From JANXXV01 sp038230275 (lineage in GTDB: Bacteria > Acidobacteriota > Terriglobia > Bryobacterales > Bryobacteraceae), in the NCBI GenBank assembly GCA_038230275.1, contig JBBRNO010000108.1, positions 1-22,755 on the forward strand: a DNA stretch of 22,755 nucleotides. Direction: 5' to 3'. This document shows positions 1 to 7,895 of the stretch, in pieces. The notes beneath the pieces are model-generated. The model had not been told where the DNA came from. It worked only from the letters and a program-made list of their open reading frames with translations, and made no database searches. The position numbers and the translations under genes were made by a program. Position 1 is the stretch's first letter. The number at the start of each line of letters is the position of its first letter.

Positions 1-816
1 GAGCAGATTGCCCGATCCGGCGACGAGGAACGGAATCCAACCATACTTACCGATTGAGGCGATGCTGAAGTGCCGGGCGTTCTTCAGGTATTCGGGAAAC
101 CAGAAGATGTAGAAATACCAGGCGGGGTCGAAGAAGACTTTCGCAATCATTAGCGACCAGACGAATTTATGGCGAAGGAGGATTGCGACCGGGACCTTGG
201 CTGGTGTTGGTTCGAGTGCCGCGGAGACCGGAGTTTCGTAAAGCGGCCACCAGACGCAGAGCCAAACCAGGCCGGTGATTCCGGTGGCGGCGAAGGCGGC
301 GGGCCATCCCCAGGTGAGTAAAATCCAGGCCACCAGCGGCGGCGCGATGATGGCGCCGACCGACGATCCGCTGTTGAAGATGCCACAGGCGAGGGCGCGC
401 TCTTTTTCGGGGAACCATTCGGCAACCAGTTTTATCGCCGCAGGCCAGTTGCCCGCTTCGCCGATTCCCAGCAGCAAGCGTGCCACGCCGAGTGTGACCG
501 GACCAATAGCGAAGGCGTGAAGAACGGAGGCGATGGACCACCACCCGATACAGAGCGCGTACCCGACCTTGGTGCCCAGCCTATCGATCAACGGACCGGA
601 GACGCCGTTGGCAACTGTGTAGGCGAGCAGGAAGGCGAAGACGATTCGGGAGTAGACTTCGTTGCTCATGTGGAACTGCTCGCGCAGGACGGGCGCGGCC
701 ACTGAGAGCGACTGGCGATCCAGGTAGTTGATGACCGTAGCCCAGAAGGCGAGGGAGATCATCAGCCAACGGGTTTTTCTCACGAGATGGCCTGGCGGGT
801 TTGCATGCGCAACCAT
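1..816 (-). CDS. MFS transporter, anion:cation symporter (hexuronate/glucarate-type), C-terminus outside window
   Basis: The minus-strand frame stays open from position 816 to the left edge, giving the first 272 residues of a roughly 420-residue transporter. Several hydrophobic helices are visible. The N-terminus contains NYLDRQSLSVAAP followed by GPLIDRLGTK, the usual loop 2-3 signature of MFS carriers. GIGEAGNWPAAIK and EWFPEKERALACGIFNSG are hallmarks of the ACS family, which takes up sugar acids such as hexuronates, glucarate and galactarate. The substrate cannot be read from sequence. The sugar-acid dehydratase gene at 4258 makes a sugar acid plausible, but that is inference. The start is uncertain. 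The ATG at 816 is the longest ATG choice, since an in-frame TGA lies at 829-831, but it lacks a clear ribosome-binding site. ATGs near 762-765 would also keep the first helix. It is divergent from the sigma factor gene, with 37 bases between the starts. Confidence 0.88.
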   Translation of the reverse strand, partial: MVAHANPPGHLVRKTRWLMISLAFWATVINYLDRQSLSVAAPVLREQFHMSNEVYSRIVFAFLLAYTVANGVSGPLIDRLGTKVGYALCIGWWSIASVLHAFAIGPVTLGVARLLLGIGEAGNWPAAIKLVAEWFPEKERALACGIFNSGSSVGAIIAPPLVAWILLTWGWPAAFAATGITGLVWLCVWWPLYETPVSAALEPTPAKVPVAILLRHKFVWSLMIAKVFFDPAWYFYIFWFPEYLKNARHFSIASIGKYGWIPFLVAGSGNLL

Positions 817-853
817 TATTTGCAATTCTCAGAGATCTGTCAAAGTGGAAACA

Positions 854-1600
854 ATGGACACCGATACACGGATCGGCGGCGGGGACGGCCGGTTTCCGGA
901 CACCCGGCACTCGGCGATTGAGGCTGCGCGCAGCGGCGTTGCGGCCGATCGCGCGGTGGCGCACGAAACGATTGTGGCTGCGTATTGGAAGCCGGTTTAC
1001 AAGTACATCCGGATCAAGTGGAAGTCGTCCAACGAAGATGCGAAAGACCTGACCCAGGGCTTTTTTCTGCGCGCGTTGGAGAAGGATTTCCTGGATAGAT
1101 ACAGTGCCGAGAACGGTAGCTTTCGGACGTATCTGCGAGTGTGCCTGAATGGTTTTCTGGCGAACGAGAGAAAGGCTTCGCAGCGTTTGAAGCGGGGCGG
1201 CGGGGCTATTCTGTTGGCGTTGGACTTCACCACGGCGGAGGGAGAACTGCTGCAGATCGACGTCGCGCAGGACGATTCGCCGGACCGGTACTTCGCGCGG
1301 GAATGGACGCGCAGCGTTTTCGAGATCGCGCTGGTGGGCTTGCGAGAGCAGTGCGCGGTACATGGGAAACAAATTCACTATTCTCTGTTTGAACGCTATG
1401 ATTTGGCGGAAGAGGACCAGCGCGGCACCTACGCGGCGCTTGCCGGGGAGTTCGGTTTGACTACCGTGACCGTGACGAACCACCTTGCCTGGGTGCGGCG
1501 TGAGTTCCGGCGGATTGTGCTGGAGAAGCTGCGCGAACTGACGGTGAGCGACCGGGAATTTCGGAGTGAGGCGCGCGCTTTGTTGGGGGCGGAACTGTAA
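854..1600 (+). CDS. ECF-like RNA polymerase sigma factor
   Basis: This is a 248-residue protein. Residues about 45-115 match sigma region 2: aromatic-rich WKPVYKYIRIKW, DAKDLTQGFF, then a helix with RTYLRVCLNGFLANERK that would contact the -10 element. Residues about 190-232 form a region 4 helix-turn-helix (LAGEFGLTTVTVTNHLAWVRREF). This layout, with a spacer between the regions and no region 1.1, fits the extracytoplasmic-function type. I chose the ATG at 854 because the open frame upstream to 728 would run into the divergent transporter and because GTGGA precedes this ATG. It abuts the kinase gene, with the TAA directly followed by ATG, so the two are almost certainly co-transcribed. No anti-sigma factor is seen. 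Control by the neighbouring kinase is known for other ECF/kinase pairs and is inferred here. Confidence 0.85.
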   Translation: MDTDTRIGGGDGRFPDTRHSAIEAARSGVAADRAVAHETIVAAYWKPVYKYIRIKWKSSNEDAKDLTQGFFLRALEKDFLDRYSAENGSFRTYLRVCLNGFLANERKASQRLKRGGGAILLALDFTTAEGELLQIDVAQDDSPDRYFAREWTRSVFEIALVGLREQCAVHGKQIHYSLFERYDLAEEDQRGTYAALAGEFGLTTVTVTNHLAWVRREFRRIVLEKLRELTVSDREFRSEARALLGAEL

Positions 1601-2494
1601 ATGGAATGGCTCTCCGACAATGTGTTGCAGCATTTGCGGGAGGTTTCCGAGATGCCCGATCCGCCGGGTGCGCGCTATCGCATCGGGGAACAGCTGGGCC
1701 GCGGCGGAATGGGTGTGGTGTATCGCGCGCACGATTCTGAACTACAGCGCGACGTTGCCATGAAAGTGCTGAGTATTGGCGATGCGGACGCGGAACGGAT
1801 GCGCCGCGAGGCCCGGGTGCTGGCGCGGATTGAACATCCGGGCATCGTGCCTATTCACGACGTGGGCACGCTGGAGGACGGGCGGGTTTTCTACACAATG
1901 AAACTGGTGCGCGGCGCAAGGCTGGATGCTTACTGCCGGCAGAGCCACTCGATACCTGATTTACTGCGGCTGTTCCAGCGCATTTGCGAGCCGGTTGCCT
2001 TCGCGCATGCGCAGGGTATTGTGCATCGCGATCTGAAGCCGGAAAACATCATGGTGGGGCAGTTTGGCGAGGTACTGGTGCTGGATTGGGGCGTGGCGCG
2101 CGTGCTGAGTGAATCGGAATTGGATGGGCCCGTGATGGGCACGAAGCAGTATATGGCGCCGGAGCAGTCAGCGGGCGCCAATGCGCAGATTGATGGGAGA
2201 AGCGACGTTTACTCGCTGGGCAAGATTTTGCAGTTTCTGATCGCTGCGCCTGCCAAGCCATTGCAGTCCATTGCGCGCAAGGCTAGCGCGGCTGCGAAGG
2301 ATGCAAGGTATTCCAGCGCGCTGGCAATGTCTGAAGACGTTGGCCGGTATTTGGACGGTCTGCCGGTTTTGGCGCACCCGGAATCGATTCTGGATCGCAG
2401 CCGGCGTGTGCTTGGACACAACAAGACCCTGGTGGCGTTGATCCTGGCCTACCTGCTGATGCGAATTTTGCTATTTTTGTACTCCAGAACGTAA
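1601..2494 (+). CDS. Serine/threonine protein kinase with C-terminal membrane anchor
   Basis: This 297-residue Hanks-type kinase has a glycine loop GRGGMG at 33-38, the ATP-binding lysine in AMKVL at K55, catalytic loop HRDLKPEN at 142-149 with D144 as base, metal-binding DWG at 162-164 in place of the common DFG, and MAPEQ at 185-189. After SDVYSLGKIL the C-lobe is short, with the usual alpha-F to alpha-H region compressed, ending in a helical stretch with YLDGLP. Residues about 275-294 are hydrophobic with only a few residues after them. The catalytic domain therefore faces the cytoplasm and there is no room for an external sensor domain. Acidobacterial relatives often carry long TPR or other C-terminal domains, which are absent here. 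The gene directly follows the sigma factor, which makes the sigma factor a natural substrate candidate (inference). Confidence 0.9.
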   Translation: MEWLSDNVLQHLREVSEMPDPPGARYRIGEQLGRGGMGVVYRAHDSELQRDVAMKVLSIGDADAERMRREARVLARIEHPGIVPIHDVGTLEDGRVFYTMKLVRGARLDAYCRQSHSIPDLLRLFQRICEPVAFAHAQGIVHRDLKPENIMVGQFGEVLVLDWGVARVLSESELDGPVMGTKQYMAPEQSAGANAQIDGRSDVYSLGKILQFLIAAPAKPLQSIARKASAAAKDARYSSALAMSEDVGRYLDGLPVLAHPESILDRSRRVLGHNKTLVALILAYLLMRILLFLYSRT

Positions 2495-2540
2495 AGGAAT
2501 TTCCGCACACGTGTAATAGAGAACCAGGAGGCGCTAGAGC

Positions 2541-2906
2541 ATGAACAAAATCGTGTATGGATTGTTACTGGGCGCGGTGTTGGGTGCATTCGACGGCATG
2601 ACCGCGTGGTTTACGCCCGCCGTTCGCGATCAGATTATGGGGATTGTGATTGGTTCTACGTTCAAGGGATTGATTGCGGGCGCATGCAGCGGGTACTTTG
2701 CGAAGAAGGTGAATTCGCTTCCGCTGGGGATCGTGTTCGGGCTCGCCATTGGCATGTTTCTGGCGTACCTGGTGGCGGCTATGCCGAATCCTTCCGGCCA
2801 ACATTACTATTTTGAGATTATGCTGCCGGGTAGCATTGTCGGCGCTATTGTGGGCTTTGCCACTCAGCGGTTCCAACCAACGACGCAAACCGTGAGTCAC
2901 TCATAA
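2541..2906 (+). CDS. Small four-helix membrane protein of unknown function
   Basis: This is a 121-residue, strongly hydrophobic protein with about four predicted membrane segments near residues 4-24, 33-53, 60-81 and 94-110. The segments are rich in glycine and alanine, with GxxxG-like spacing such as GLLLGAVLGAFDG and GSIVGAIVG. I do not recognise a family. The start is well supported by AGGAG at 2526-2530, ten bases upstream of the ATG. It lies 46 bases after the kinase gene and 11 bases before the VOC-fold gene, so it may belong to the downstream transcript, to the sigma/kinase transcript, or to both. No catalytic residues stand out. A role in the membrane or in permeability would be a guess. 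Confidence 0.75.
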   Translation: MNKIVYGLLLGAVLGAFDGMTAWFTPAVRDQIMGIVIGSTFKGLIAGACSGYFAKKVNSLPLGIVFGLAIGMFLAYLVAAMPNPSGQHYYFEIMLPGSIVGAIVGFATQRFQPTTQTVSHS

Positions 2907-2917
2907 AGGAGAAAAAT

Positions 2918-3280
2918 ATGCCAAGACCTATTCATTTCGAACTGCCGGCCGACGATCCGGACCGCGCGGCGAAATTCTATAGCGAGACGCTTGGATGGAA
3001 GATTACGAAGTGGGCCGGGCCCATGGATTACTGGCTTGTGGATACCGGGGAAGGACCCGGGATCAATGGCGGGATGCTGCGCCGTCCGCACCCAGGAGCC
3101 AGTACGGTGAATACAATCGGCGTGGAATCCCTGGACGAGACCGTGGAAAAAGTAATTGCGGCCGGTGGCAAGGTGATGATGCCCCGGATGGCCGTTCCCG
3201 GCATCGGCTACATGGCGTACTGCAACGATTCGGAAGGCAACCTTTTCGGGCTGATGCAAAACGATCCATCGGCGCACTGA
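2918..3280 (+). CDS. VOC-superfamily (glyoxalase/bleomycin-resistance fold) protein
   Basis: This 120-residue protein has the vicinal-oxygen-chelate layout of two beta-alpha-beta-beta-beta units. The first unit opens with HFELPADDPDRAAKFYSETLGW, where H6 is a possible first metal ligand. The second unit opens with NTIGVESLDETVEKVIAAGG and ends in DSEGNLFGLMQND, the typical last strand. The position that often carries the metal-binding glutamate appears to be glutamine here, so metal binding and catalysis are uncertain. Close relatives are generally annotated only as VOC family or putative lactoylglutathione-lyase-like enzymes. A strong ribosome-binding site, AAAGGAG at 2905-2911, lies just before the start and overlaps the end of the previous gene. 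No specific substrate can be assigned. Confidence 0.85.
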   Translation: MPRPIHFELPADDPDRAAKFYSETLGWKITKWAGPMDYWLVDTGEGPGINGGMLRRPHPGASTVNTIGVESLDETVEKVIAAGGKVMMPRMAVPGIGYMAYCNDSEGNLFGLMQNDPSAH

Positions 3281-3299
3281 CGCGTTTAGAATCGGAGGG

Positions 3300-4256
3300 A
3301 TGCCCATTTCATCCGTCGCGGGCGTGATCTGCTGCGGCAACATCTCATTCGATATCCCAGTTTGGCCCGTGGACCGGTTCCAGTGGGGGACCACTCTTTG
3401 GGTGGAAAAGATAGAAGAAACTGTTGGGGGCAATGGCGGCAGCACCGCCTATACCCTGGCGAAGCTGGGAACACCGGTGCGGCTGCTGGGCGTGGTTGGA
3501 CGGGATGCGCATGGGGATACGATCCTGGCGCGGCTTGGCGAGACCGGCGTCGATGTCAGCCGCGTCGGGCGTTCCGATTTGCCTACGAACAGTTCTATCT
3601 GCGTTGTGCATCCTACAGGGGACAGGCTCTTCTTCCATCAACGCGGCGCCAGCTCCGCGGTTTCCCCTGACATGTTGGACTTCCATCCAGGGAACAACGC
3701 CGGCTACTCCCATTTTCATCTTGCCAATCTGTATACCGTTCCGGCGATTCGCACGAGTGCGCCGGACGTTTTGCAGCGTGCGCGCGCGGCGGGATTGACT
3801 ACTTCGCTGGATACGGGCTGGGACGCCGATGGCCGCTGGATGCTGGACCTACGGCCGTGTCTGCCGCTGGTGGATCTGCTGTTTATCAATGAGACGGAAG
3901 CGAAGATGCTGACCGGTACCGATGAACCGCGCGATGTGGTGCGCGCGCTGCGGGATCTTGGCGCCACCGATGTCGTGATGAAGCTGGGCGGCCGGGGTTG
4001 TATGGTCTTTGCGAGCGGCGAGGAGCATGCGGCTGCCGGCTTCGCAATAGATGCGATAGACACCACCGGCGCGGGCGATTGCTTCGGCGGCGGCTTTCTG
4101 GCGGCGCTTCATCACGACAAAAACATGATGGATGCAGCTTGTTTCGCCAACGCGGTGGGAGCGCTGAAAGTATCCCAACTAGGCGCAGTGAAAGGCGTAA
4201 GGGATTTTGCGGCGACCGAAATCTGGATGTCCGCTAGGACTACACTAAAGGAGTAA
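3300..4256 (+). CDS. PfkB-family carbohydrate kinase
   Basis: This 318-residue protein is of the ribokinase/PfkB family, which phosphorylates sugars, sugar acids or nucleosides with ATP. The N-terminus has CCGNISFDIP and NGGSTAYTLAKLG, matching the first family signature, followed by GVVGRDAHGD. The second signature lies at residues 254-264 (DTTGAGDCFGG), with D260 as the catalytic base and the GAGD anion hole. The substrate is not evident. Immediate coupling to the sugar-acid dehydratase gene, whose start lies one base after this stop, suggests a keto-deoxy sugar acid or a related sugar. The ATG at 3300 sits only one base after GGAGG (3294-3298), which is too close for normal initiation. The true start may be a little downstream, for instance at ATT 3306 or GTG 3324; this would cost only a few non-conserved residues. 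Confidence 0.9.
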   Translation: MPISSVAGVICCGNISFDIPVWPVDRFQWGTTLWVEKIEETVGGNGGSTAYTLAKLGTPVRLLGVVGRDAHGDTILARLGETGVDVSRVGRSDLPTNSSICVVHPTGDRLFFHQRGASSAVSPDMLDFHPGNNAGYSHFHLANLYTVPAIRTSAPDVLQRARAAGLTTSLDTGWDADGRWMLDLRPCLPLVDLLFINETEAKMLTGTDEPRDVVRALRDLGATDVVMKLGGRGCMVFASGEEHAAAGFAIDAIDTTGAGDCFGGGFLAALHHDKNMMDAACFANAVGALKVSQLGAVKGVRDFAATEIWMSARTTLKE

Positions 4257-4257
4257 C

Positions 4258-5184
4258 ATGACCCCACTAGAATTTTGTAAACAGCTGAAAGGCGTGTTCG
4301 GGTTCCCTGTCACCCCGTTCAAGAAAGACCTTTCCTTAGACCTTGACGGCTTGGCGCGCAATGTGGAGGAGATGGTGCGGTATCCATTCTGCGCCCTGGT
4401 TGCCGCCGGAGGCACCGGGGAGTTGTACTCCATGAATGCCGAAGAGGTGGAGCAGGTGGTGAGAACCACCGTGGAAGCCACGCGGGGCAAGATGCCGATC
4501 GTGGCAGGCACGGGATTCAATGTGCCCATCGGCGTTGATATGGCGAAGCGCGTAGCGAAGGCTGGAGCGGACTGTTTGTTGGTTTTGCCGCCTTACTATG
4601 CGAACGCTCCCGAGGCGGGGTTGTTCGATTACTTCAAAGCAATTGGGGCAGCGACGCCGCTGCCGATGATGGTTTACAGCCGCGACTGGGCCGTGTTCAC
4701 TCCGGAGCAAGTGGCGCGGCTTGCCGATCACGTGCCGACTTTGGCGGCCTGGAAAGACGGACAGGGTGATGTTAGGAAATACCAGCGGATCATGAATTAC
4801 AACGGGGACCGGCTGGCTTGGTTTGGCGGGTTGGGCGACGATTGCGTGCCCGGGTACTTCGCGATCGGTGTGCAGGGGTATACGTCCAGCATTTCAAACC
4901 TGGCTCCGAAGGTCTCGCTGGCTCTGGCGAAGGCCGGAATGGCTCGTGATTTCGCCACGCTGGATGTACTGATGAAGAAGTACGTGCATCCTCTGTATGC
5001 ACTCCGTGAGCGCGCCCGCGGGTATGAAGTATCGGCGGTGAAGGCGGCCATGGAAGTATTGGGAATGCCGGCCGGTCCGGTGCGCCCGCCGCTGAATGAC
5101 TGCAACGCGAAGGACGTGGCCGACATCAAGGAGTTGATGAAAGTCTACGAAGATATGCTGGACGCCAAAGCTGCGGTGAGATAG
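4258..5184 (+). CDS. kdgD: 5-dehydro-4-deoxyglucarate dehydratase (DapA/DHDPS superfamily)
   Basis: This 308-residue TIM-barrel lyase belongs to the DapA superfamily. KdgD enzymes (EC 4.2.1.41) decarboxylate and dehydrate 5-keto-4-deoxy-D-glucarate to 2,5-dioxopentanoate in glucarate/galactarate catabolism. Visible features are GVFGFPVTPF at 12-21, substrate-binding GGTGELYS at 51-58, LLVLPPYY at 107-114, the catalytic tyrosine region MVYSRDWAVF at 138-147 (Y140), and the Schiff-base lysine in AWKDGQGD (K166). The YSRDWAVF and KDGQGD versions of these motifs favour KdgD over dihydrodipicolinate synthase, though neighbouring subfamilies cannot be excluded. The length matches the family. The ribosome-binding site AAAGGAG at 4247-4253 overlaps the end of the PfkB gene, and the next gene starts on the base after this stop, so translation is coupled on both sides. 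Confidence 0.85.
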   Translation: MTPLEFCKQLKGVFGFPVTPFKKDLSLDLDGLARNVEEMVRYPFCALVAAGGTGELYSMNAEEVEQVVRTTVEATRGKMPIVAGTGFNVPIGVDMAKRVAKAGADCLLVLPPYYANAPEAGLFDYFKAIGAATPLPMMVYSRDWAVFTPEQVARLADHVPTLAAWKDGQGDVRKYQRIMNYNGDRLAWFGGLGDDCVPGYFAIGVQGYTSSISNLAPKVSLALAKAGMARDFATLDVLMKKYVHPLYALRERARGYEVSAVKAAMEVLGMPAGPVRPPLNDCNAKDVADIKELMKVYEDMLDAKAAVR

Positions 5185-7893
5185 ATGAAGTCTCTGCTTG
5201 TTCTTCTTCTGGCGAGTGGGCTATCCGCTCAAACGCCAACGGGCGCCGAGTTCTTTGAGACACGGGTGCGGCCTATTTTTGCGGGCCAGTGCGCGGCTTG
5301 CCATGGAGGGAAGATGCACATGGGCGGGCTGAATTTGTCCAGCCCGGCCAATATCCTGCATGGCGGCGAAAGTGGGCCCATCCTCTCAAAAGAGAAACCG
5401 GAAGAGAGCAAGCTGCTGCAGGCAATCGGGTATCAGGCGAGCGTCAAAATGCCCCCGCAGGGCAAACTGAAGGACCAGGAGATCGCCGATATTACGGAGT
5501 GGGTGAAGGCGGGCGCGCCCATGCCTGCCGACAAAGTGGCCGTGGTGGCGACGACGAAGAAGAAAGAGTGGAGCAAGGCGCAGAAAGAGTTCTGGTCGTT
5601 CCAGGCGATTAAGGTTTATCCGGTCCCGCAGGTGAAGAATGCGAGTTGGGTGAAGACTCCGATTGACAACTTCATTCTGGCGAAGTTGGAGGAGAAGTCT
5701 GTCGCTCCGGCTGAGCCTGCGGGCAAGCTGACGTTGTTGCGGCGGGCTACTTTCGATTTGACCGGGCTGCCGCCGACACAGAAGGAGATTGACGATTTTC
5801 TGAGCGACCAGTCCGCGGATGCGTTCGCGAAAGTGGTGGACCGGTTGCTCGATTCGCCCCGATATGGGGAACGTTGGGGCCGGCATTGGCTGGACGTGGC
5901 GCGGTATGCCGATTCCACGGGTGCGGATGAAGATCACCGTTACCCTTATGCTTGGCGGTACCGCGATTACGTGATCGACGCGTTCAATAAGGACTTGCCG
6001 TTCGATCAGTTTGTGCGGGAGCAGATTGCCGGGGATCTGTTGCCGGCGAAAGACGGCGGCGTGAATGTGAACGGGATTGTAGCGACGGGTTTCCTTTCGA
6101 TTGGTCCGCGGTTGATTGCGGAACAGGACAAGGTGAAGATGCTTTACGACTTTATCGATGAGCAGATTGATACTACGTCGCGCGCGTTTCTGGGGTTAAC
6201 GGTGGCTTGCGCACGCTGTCATGATCACAAATTCGATCCCATCGCTACGAAAGACTACTACTCCATGGCTTCGATCTTTGCCAGCACCAAGGCGTTCAAG
6301 AAGATTGAAGGCACGGTTTCTCAGATGTACTTCGCGCCTCTTGTGCCGAAGGGGGAAGCTGATCAGTACGACGCGTACCTGGAAAAGATGGAAGATCGCA
6401 AGCGCGAGATGACGCTGATTTCCGAGGAAGAGGCGGATCTTTACAGTGCTTCGCTGCGGCCGAAGGTGGCGGATTACATGACGGCCGCGTGGCGTGTGTG
6501 CCATCTGGGCAAGCCGGAAGACAAGCAGGGCCTGGACGTGGAAGTGCTGCGGAAGTGGGTGGAATATTTACGCCAGCCCGCCGAGGAAGCGCCGCATCTG
6601 GGCAAATGGCTAAAGGCGGATGCCGGCAATCATGAACAGGTGGCGAAGGGCTATCAGGCGGAGTTCGATGCCGCAGCCAAGGCCTACGATGCGAAGGTCG
6701 CGGAATGGAAAAAGAAGGGAGATACCCACGCTGACCGTCCGAAACCGAATGGCGTAAATAACCAGTTCTTCGGTGAGTTGCTGATGGGGCAGGGGCCATT
6801 CACCCGTACGGGTCACTACACGGAGGCGAGCCAGAAACGGTACGATGCGCTGAAGCAGGAATTGGCGGATTTGAAGGCGAATACACCGAAAGAACCACCG
6901 ATGGCTTGCGCGGTGAGTGAAGGACTGCCGGTCACGCAGAAGGTGTTCATCCGCGGCGATGCCGGCAATCCTGGCGAAGAAGTGACGAAGCGGTTCCCTG
7001 TGATTATTGCCGGCGAGAATCAGATTCCGGTGACGCAAGGCAGCGGCCGGCTGGAGTTTGCTAATTGGCTGACCGGTCCGTCGCATCCGCTGACGTCCAG
7101 GGTGTTCGTTAATCGCGTATGGCAATGGCATTTTGGCGAGGGCATCGTGCGGACGCCCAGCAACTGGGGGCTGGTTGGAGAGAAGCCGACGAACCCGGAG
7201 CTGCTGGATTATCTGGCGTCGGCGTTCATGAAAGAAGGCTGGTCGGTGAAGAAGTTGCAGCGAATGATTATGCTCTCCAGCACTTATCAGATGGGCAGCC
7301 AGATTACGAAAGAGAAATTTGAGACGGATCCGGGAAACCGGTTGATGTCGCGGGTGGACCGGCGGCGTTTAGATGTCGAAGAGATTCGGGACGGGATGAT
7401 GATGCTGGACGGGTCCATCGATCTCACCATGGGCGGAACGCTGCAAAGCGGTTTCGGCACCGATGGCGAGAACGCGGAAGGACGGCTGAGCATTCGACCG
7501 GAGACCGTGAAGCGCCGGACGGTGTATCTACCGCTGCGCCGCTCGAACCTTCCGACGCTGCTGAATCTTTTCGATTTTGGGGATGCGACTACTACCAACG
7601 AAGGACGGTCCAAGACCAACGTGGCGCCGCAAGCGCTGTTCATGATGAACAGCAGCTTTGTGACGGAACGGGCGAAGAATCTGGCTAAGAAACTGGTTGA
7701 GAATGACAGCCTGGATAACCGCCGGCGCGTGGAGACCGCTTATTCCACGGTGCTGGCGCGGAAGCCAACTGAGGATGAAGTGGCCGCAGCGTTGGCGTAT
7801 GTGCAGGCCTTTGATGCGAAGCGCAATGCCGAGGGCTGGCAGAGCCTGTGCCGGATTTTGCTGTCGTCGAATGAATTTGTATACGTGGACTGA
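5185..7893 (+). CDS. Exported PSCyt1/DUF1549/DUF1553 protein (planctomycete-type cytochrome)
   Basis: This is a 902-residue secreted protein. A short Sec signal peptide covers residues about 1-16 (MKSLLVLLLASGLSA). A PSCyt1 cytochrome-like domain follows, with a heme-binding CAACH at 36-40 and a likely axial methionine in KMPPQ (M89). Next is the PSCyt2/DUF1549 domain at about 155-365, with WVKTPIDNFILAKLEE at its start and a second CxxCH, CARCHDHKFDP, beginning at C342. A charged helical linker leads to the PSD1/DUF1553 domain at about 620-900, with SRVFVNRVWQWHFGEG, and the usual family ending in EFVYVD. The biochemical role of this family is not established. It is abundant in Planctomycetes, Verrucomicrobia and Acidobacteria, often near polysaccharide-degradation genes and nearly always beside DUF1501. 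The start abuts the stop of the dehydratase gene. Confidence 0.93.
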   Translation: MKSLLVLLLASGLSAQTPTGAEFFETRVRPIFAGQCAACHGGKMHMGGLNLSSPANILHGGESGPILSKEKPEESKLLQAIGYQASVKMPPQGKLKDQEIADITEWVKAGAPMPADKVAVVATTKKKEWSKAQKEFWSFQAIKVYPVPQVKNASWVKTPIDNFILAKLEEKSVAPAEPAGKLTLLRRATFDLTGLPPTQKEIDDFLSDQSADAFAKVVDRLLDSPRYGERWGRHWLDVARYADSTGADEDHRYPYAWRYRDYVIDAFNKDLPFDQFVREQIAGDLLPAKDGGVNVNGIVATGFLSIGPRLIAEQDKVKMLYDFIDEQIDTTSRAFLGLTVACARCHDHKFDPIATKDYYSMASIFASTKAFKKIEGTVSQMYFAPLVPKGEADQYDAYLEKMEDRKREMTLISEEEADLYSASLRPKVADYMTAAWRVCHLGKPEDKQGLDVEVLRKWVEYLRQPAEEAPHLGKWLKADAGNHEQVAKGYQAEFDAAAKAYDAKVAEWKKKGDTHADRPKPNGVNNQFFGELLMGQGPFTRTGHYTEASQKRYDALKQELADLKANTPKEPPMACAVSEGLPVTQKVFIRGDAGNPGEEVTKRFPVIIAGENQIPVTQGSGRLEFANWLTGPSHPLTSRVFVNRVWQWHFGEGIVRTPSNWGLVGEKPTNPELLDYLASAFMKEGWSVKKLQRMIMLSSTYQMGSQITKEKFETDPGNRLMSRVDRRRLDVEEIRDGMMMLDGSIDLTMGGTLQSGFGTDGENAEGRLSIRPETVKRRTVYLPLRRSNLPTLLNLFDFGDATTTNEGRSKTNVAPQALFMMNSSFVTERAKNLAKKLVENDSLDNRRRVETAYSTVLARKPTEDEVAAALAYVQAFDAKRNAEGWQSLCRILLSSNEFVYVD

Positions 7894-7895
7894 AT

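Noticed and set aside
581..1732. A 383-codon open frame on the minus strand.
   Set aside because: It is antisense to the sigma factor and kinase genes and overlaps the transporter. Its composition is rich in Arg, Pro, His and Gln, as expected of a GC-rich shadow frame, and it has no recognisable domain.
2507..2514. ACACGTGT palindrome between the kinase and membrane-protein genes.
   Set aside because: An isolated 8-bp palindrome is too short to claim as an operator, and no second copy was noticed nearby.
2918..3280. VOC-fold gene as an antibiotic-resistance or glyoxalase I gene.
   Set aside because: The fold alone does not define a reaction, and one expected metal ligand seems altered, so only the superfamily is assigned.
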